Translations under genes and position numbers: made by a program | Origin: an uncultured Lentisphaeria bacterium | Lineage (GTDB): Bacteria > Verrucomicrobiota > Lentisphaeria > Oligosphaerales > Oligosphaeraceae | Direction: 5' to 3' | DNA length: 16,656 bases | NCBI GenBank assembly: GCA_934661755.1 | Contig: CAKUJM010000053.1 | Location: 1 to 16,656 of the forward strand | The notes under the pieces: generated by a model | Told to the model about the DNA's origin: nothing | The model's database searches: none | What the model saw: the letters and a program-made list of their open reading frames with translations, nothing else | Shown: one piece after another, positions 15,139 to 16,656 of the stretch | Layout of the letters: every line of letters starts with the position of its first letter | Position numbering within the stretch: the first letter of the stretch is position 1

Positions 15139-15437
15139 AATGGCTTCTCCGAAATCCCCTTGAATCGGTGGGATAAAATGACACCAGAATGCGGCACAAC
15201 GCCGGAGACAATGCACGACAATGCCCGGATCAGGCCATTCAGGCGATGAAAAAATTTTGACAACGACGAAATATAGTGCAAAATTTGCTTTACGGCGGTG
15301 CCGCCTGGAAGAAAAGATGCGGCGGACGCCCCCTCCCGTGACCCTCGCCACCGCAAAAAAAGCCGTGATTTAATCCATGACACCGCTTGACATCCGTGAA
15401 TGCATGGTTAAATTAAGCGCGCTTACCAGATTTTGAT
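15139..15437. other. Divergent intergenic region upstream of gspE and tRNA-His
   Basis: These 299 bases separate the minus-strand motor cluster from the plus-strand tRNA genes. I find no gene. An A+T-rich part (15245-15290) probably holds the motor cluster promoter, but no pair of boxes with good spacing stands out. A short inverted repeat ggcgg/ccgcc is at 15294-15305. The tRNA promoter lies at the right end. Confidence 0.6.
15387..15414 (+). promoter_or_regulatory. Candidate promoter of tRNA-His
   Basis: TTGACA (15387-15392) is a perfect -35. TAAATT (15409-15414) at 16-bp spacing is a fair -10. Transcription would start near 15421, 17 nt before the tRNA. Confidence 0.55.
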
Positions 15438-15515
15438 GGTGATCGTAGCTCAGTTGGTTAGAGCGCCTGGTTGTGGCCCAGGAGGTCGAGGGTTCGAGTC
15501 CCTTCTATCACCCCA
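15438..15515 (+). tRNA. tRNA-His (anticodon GTG)
   Basis: This is a complete cloverleaf with encoded CCA (15513-15515). The extra G at -1 (15438) pairs with C73, the identity element of tRNA-His. The anticodon arm is CCTGG-TTGTGGC-CCAGG with GTG at 15473-15475. The D arm is GCTC/GAGC, and the T arm is GAGGG-TTCGAGT-CCCTT. One acceptor pair is a C-U mismatch (C6 at 15444 against T67 at 15506); all others pair. Confidence 0.96.
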
Positions 15516-15633
15516 AATTTATTTCATCCCCTCCAGACCGGATGCACACCGCACCGGCTGGGGGATTGGAAGAATGGCAGAAGAAAAATGCATCGCGGCG
15601 GCGACAACGCGCCATGCACGGATTATCAGACGT

Positions 15634-15711
15634 CGGGACGTAGCGCAGCCTGGTTAGCGCGTTTGTCTGGGGGACAAAAGGTCGCGAGTTCGAATCTCGC
15701 CGTCCCGACCA
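15634..15711 (+). tRNA. tRNA-Pro (anticodon GGG)
   Basis: The acceptor stem CGGGACG/CGTCCCG is perfect. The D arm is GCGC/GCGC, the anticodon arm TTTGT-CTGGGGG-ACAAA with GGG at 15669-15671, and the T arm GCGAG-TTCGAAT-CTCGC. A is the discriminator and CCA is encoded (15709-15711). It lies 118 nt after tRNA-His on the same strand and probably shares its transcript. Confidence 0.97.
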
Positions 15712-15723
15712 TTCATTTACCAC

Positions 15724-15760
15724 AAGGCACTTGGGTCTTTGCCCGAGTGCCTTTCTTTTT
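15724..15760 (+). terminator. Rho-independent terminator of the tRNA genes
   Basis: aaggcacttggg (15724-15735) pairs with cccgagtgcctt (15742-15753) over 12 bp with one G-U pair and a 6-nt loop. A T-rich tail to 15760 follows. It stands 12 nt after tRNA-Pro and clearly ends the tRNA transcript. Confidence 0.9.
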
Positions 15761-16150
15761 GCCATTTCGAGGCTGTTTTTCGAGGTCAAAACACCTCAAT
15801 GCTTATATTGTAGAAGATTTCGGGGGAATCCCGCCGCCCCGAAATCCCCCTTTCTCCGATTTATCCACTCCATTTTCCAAAGTCCCGGGACTTTATCCAC
15901 CGTCATTCTATCACTGCTTGAAAACAGCCATTTACGCATATTCCCCCGCCTAGGCAGTTCCTTTTCCCAATTCAAGACAACAACAGCGGTGAATCCAAAA
16001 TCTTCTCTTTCGCGCCAAAGATTCACCGCCCCACCTTAAACAAGAGGTCTTTTGCAGCCCGAGTGTTCCCGTTACCCCAAACACCCCGCCAGAGATTGAC
16101 GTGAAGTTGGGATTTTAGTGGACGTTTTTTCCCCGTACTAGTGCTACTCC
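15761..16150. other. A+T-richer intergenic stretch with palindromes
   Basis: No gene is supported. A minus-strand frame at 15796-16026 (76 codons) has a G-rich stretch before its ATG but no recognisable content. The region holds a 16-bp perfect palindrome aaagtcccgggacttt (15879-15894). Two DnaA-box-like sites, TTATCCACT (15861-15869) and TTATCCACC (15893-15901), lie 32 bp apart. A 10-bp perfect inverted repeat gcggtgaatc/gattcaccgc (15986-15995 and 16020-16029) has a 24-nt spacer. The base composition differs from the GC-rich genes to the left. Confidence 0.5.
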
Positions 16151-16288
16151 TTATCCCAAAAGATGGTGAAGAGCGGCCTTGATATTGTCCACGAAAACAG
16201 GAAGACGATGACTTTTGCCGTCTATTGTTCCGTTGTCATAACGCACCAGGAACTCACGCAATGATTTGATTTTATAACTTGAAGTCAA
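16151..16288 (-). CDS. Small hypothetical protein (45 aa), overlapping the upstream small ORF
   Basis: This short frame reads SYKIKSLREFLVRYDNGTI, then GKSHRLPVFVDNIKAALHHL, ending LLG and TAA. It has an even mix of charged and hydrophobic residues and looks protein-like. The only plausible start is TTG at 16288, whose bases overlap the TGA stop of the preceding 96-codon frame (TTGA); AAGG lies just upstream. That suggests coupled translation. Alternatively a one-base indel in a longer gene of about 140 codons has split it. No family is recognised. Its composition is less GC-rich than the window's main genes. Confidence 0.45.
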   Translation of the reverse strand: MTSSYKIKSLREFLVRYDNGTIDGKSHRLPVFVDNIKAALHHLLG

Positions 16289-16575
16289 GCCTTAAGAAAT
16301 ACTTCTTCCCCTTCAAGAGCAGCAAAAAATAAGTTTAGATTTTGTTTAAGGGAGTCTTCGATTGCACTTAAGGTAAAAAAATCTCTTTGATGTCGAAAGG
16401 CATTATTACATGGACAAGAATCGGGGTGTTGAATCAATTTCAATTCTGTCCCGATTATTGCATATACCCATGGTTTTGTTATTTGAACCTGTGTGACAAT
16501 TTGCCCTTTGTACGAAAGATCAATTGGTTCTAAGTAAAGATAATTTTGATGGATAGAAATCAATATTCCTTTCAT
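16285..16575 (-). CDS. Small hypothetical protein (96 aa)
   Basis: This is a 96-aa protein with no recognised domain and no signal peptide. It has a beta-rich first half (GILISIHQNYLYLEPIDL, then GQIVTQVQITKPWVYAIIG), a Cys-Pro-Cys element at 54-56 and a helical, acidic C-terminal part. Codon use is A+T-rich at third positions, unlike the motor and sugar genes, which suggests transfer or a young region. An in-frame TAA lies seven codons before the ATG at 16575, so the start is near there, though no Shine-Dalgarno is visible. The stop overlaps the start of the 45-aa frame behind it. Confidence 0.5.
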   Translation of the reverse strand: MKGILISIHQNYLYLEPIDLSYKGQIVTQVQITKPWVYAIIGTELKLIQHPDSCPCNNAFRHQRDFFTLSAIEDSLKQNLNLFFAALEGEEVFLKA

Positions 16576-16656
16576 ATAAATAGTGTCTGCTGATTAAGGT
16601 GTCCTATCTCAGCCAGGTGCAGACTTTGCCTGGCGAGTTGACGGCTTCTCCGGCCA

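Noticed and set aside
15139..15351. N-terminal extension of the first GspE-like ATPase (71 codons)
   Set aside because: The extension is basic, unlike the family, and a GTG with GGAG at good spacing sits exactly where homology starts.
15508..15789. Minus-strand frame containing GRRDSNSRPF
   Set aside because: It is the antisense of tRNA-Pro and tRNA-His 3' DNA, a well-known spurious reading; the tRNAs explain it.
15796..16026. 76-codon minus-strand frame
   Set aside because: A G-rich stretch precedes its ATG, but palindromes and DnaA-like sites run through it and no protein character is convincing.
16604..16656. Open frame to the right edge ending GKVCTWLR, possible 3' end of another minus-strand gene
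   Set aside because: Only 16 codons are visible, an open frame of that length is common by chance, and a 6-bp stem gccagg/cctggc overlaps it.

Overview
The window looks like chromosomal DNA from a GC-rich bacterium of the PVC group, most likely Lentisphaerota (Victivallis/Oligosphaera-like). This is inferred from gene content, not from a marker gene. The signs are a pseudopilin with the SFTLIELLVVIAIIAILA N-terminus beside a glycosidase, a GntR/LacI-hybrid regulator, a tandem pair of GspE/PilB ATPases ahead of pilT and pilC, and simple repeats built on CACGG.

Layout. (1) 1-126 is a 9-bp tandem repeat cut by the window edge. (2) 129-3113 (minus) is a two-gene unit: RecD2 helicase, then a family 2 glycosyltransferase. 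(3) 3114-3249 is a divergent intergenic region with an 8-bp tandem repeat and a candidate recD2 -10 box. (4) 3250-4587 (plus) is a 6-phosphofructokinase of the plant/trypanosome ATP-PFK type. (5) 4745-8176 (minus) is a compact carbohydrate unit: GntR-type regulator, pseudopilin-like protein, secreted GH5 glycoside hydrolase. It has a good sigma70-like promoter and a direct repeat at the predicted transcription start. (6) 8290-9197 is about 0.9 kb with no supported gene, holding REP-like hairpins, a terminator candidate and a 17-bp direct repeat. (7) 9198-15138 (minus) is a type IV pilus / type II secretion motor cluster in the order gspE-like, pilB, pilT, pilC. (8) 15438-15711 (plus) holds tRNA-His(GTG) and tRNA-Pro(GGG), closed by a strong terminator. 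(9) From about 15770 on, the DNA becomes richer in A+T and carries palindromes, two DnaA-box-like sites and two small overlapping ORFs of unknown function.

How the genes work together. The regulator/pseudopilin/GH5 unit reads as a locally controlled polysaccharide-use module. A pseudopilin could connect it to the pilus/secretion motor cluster that follows, but that link is inference. PFK (glycolysis), RecD2 (DNA repair) and the GT2 enzyme are housekeeping or cell-envelope functions. No CRISPR array, insertion sequence, integrase or complete defence system was recognised. The least explained coding material is the overlapping small ORF pair at 16151-16575 next to the tRNAs. The most interesting functional arrangement is the regulator-pseudopilin-glycosidase unit.
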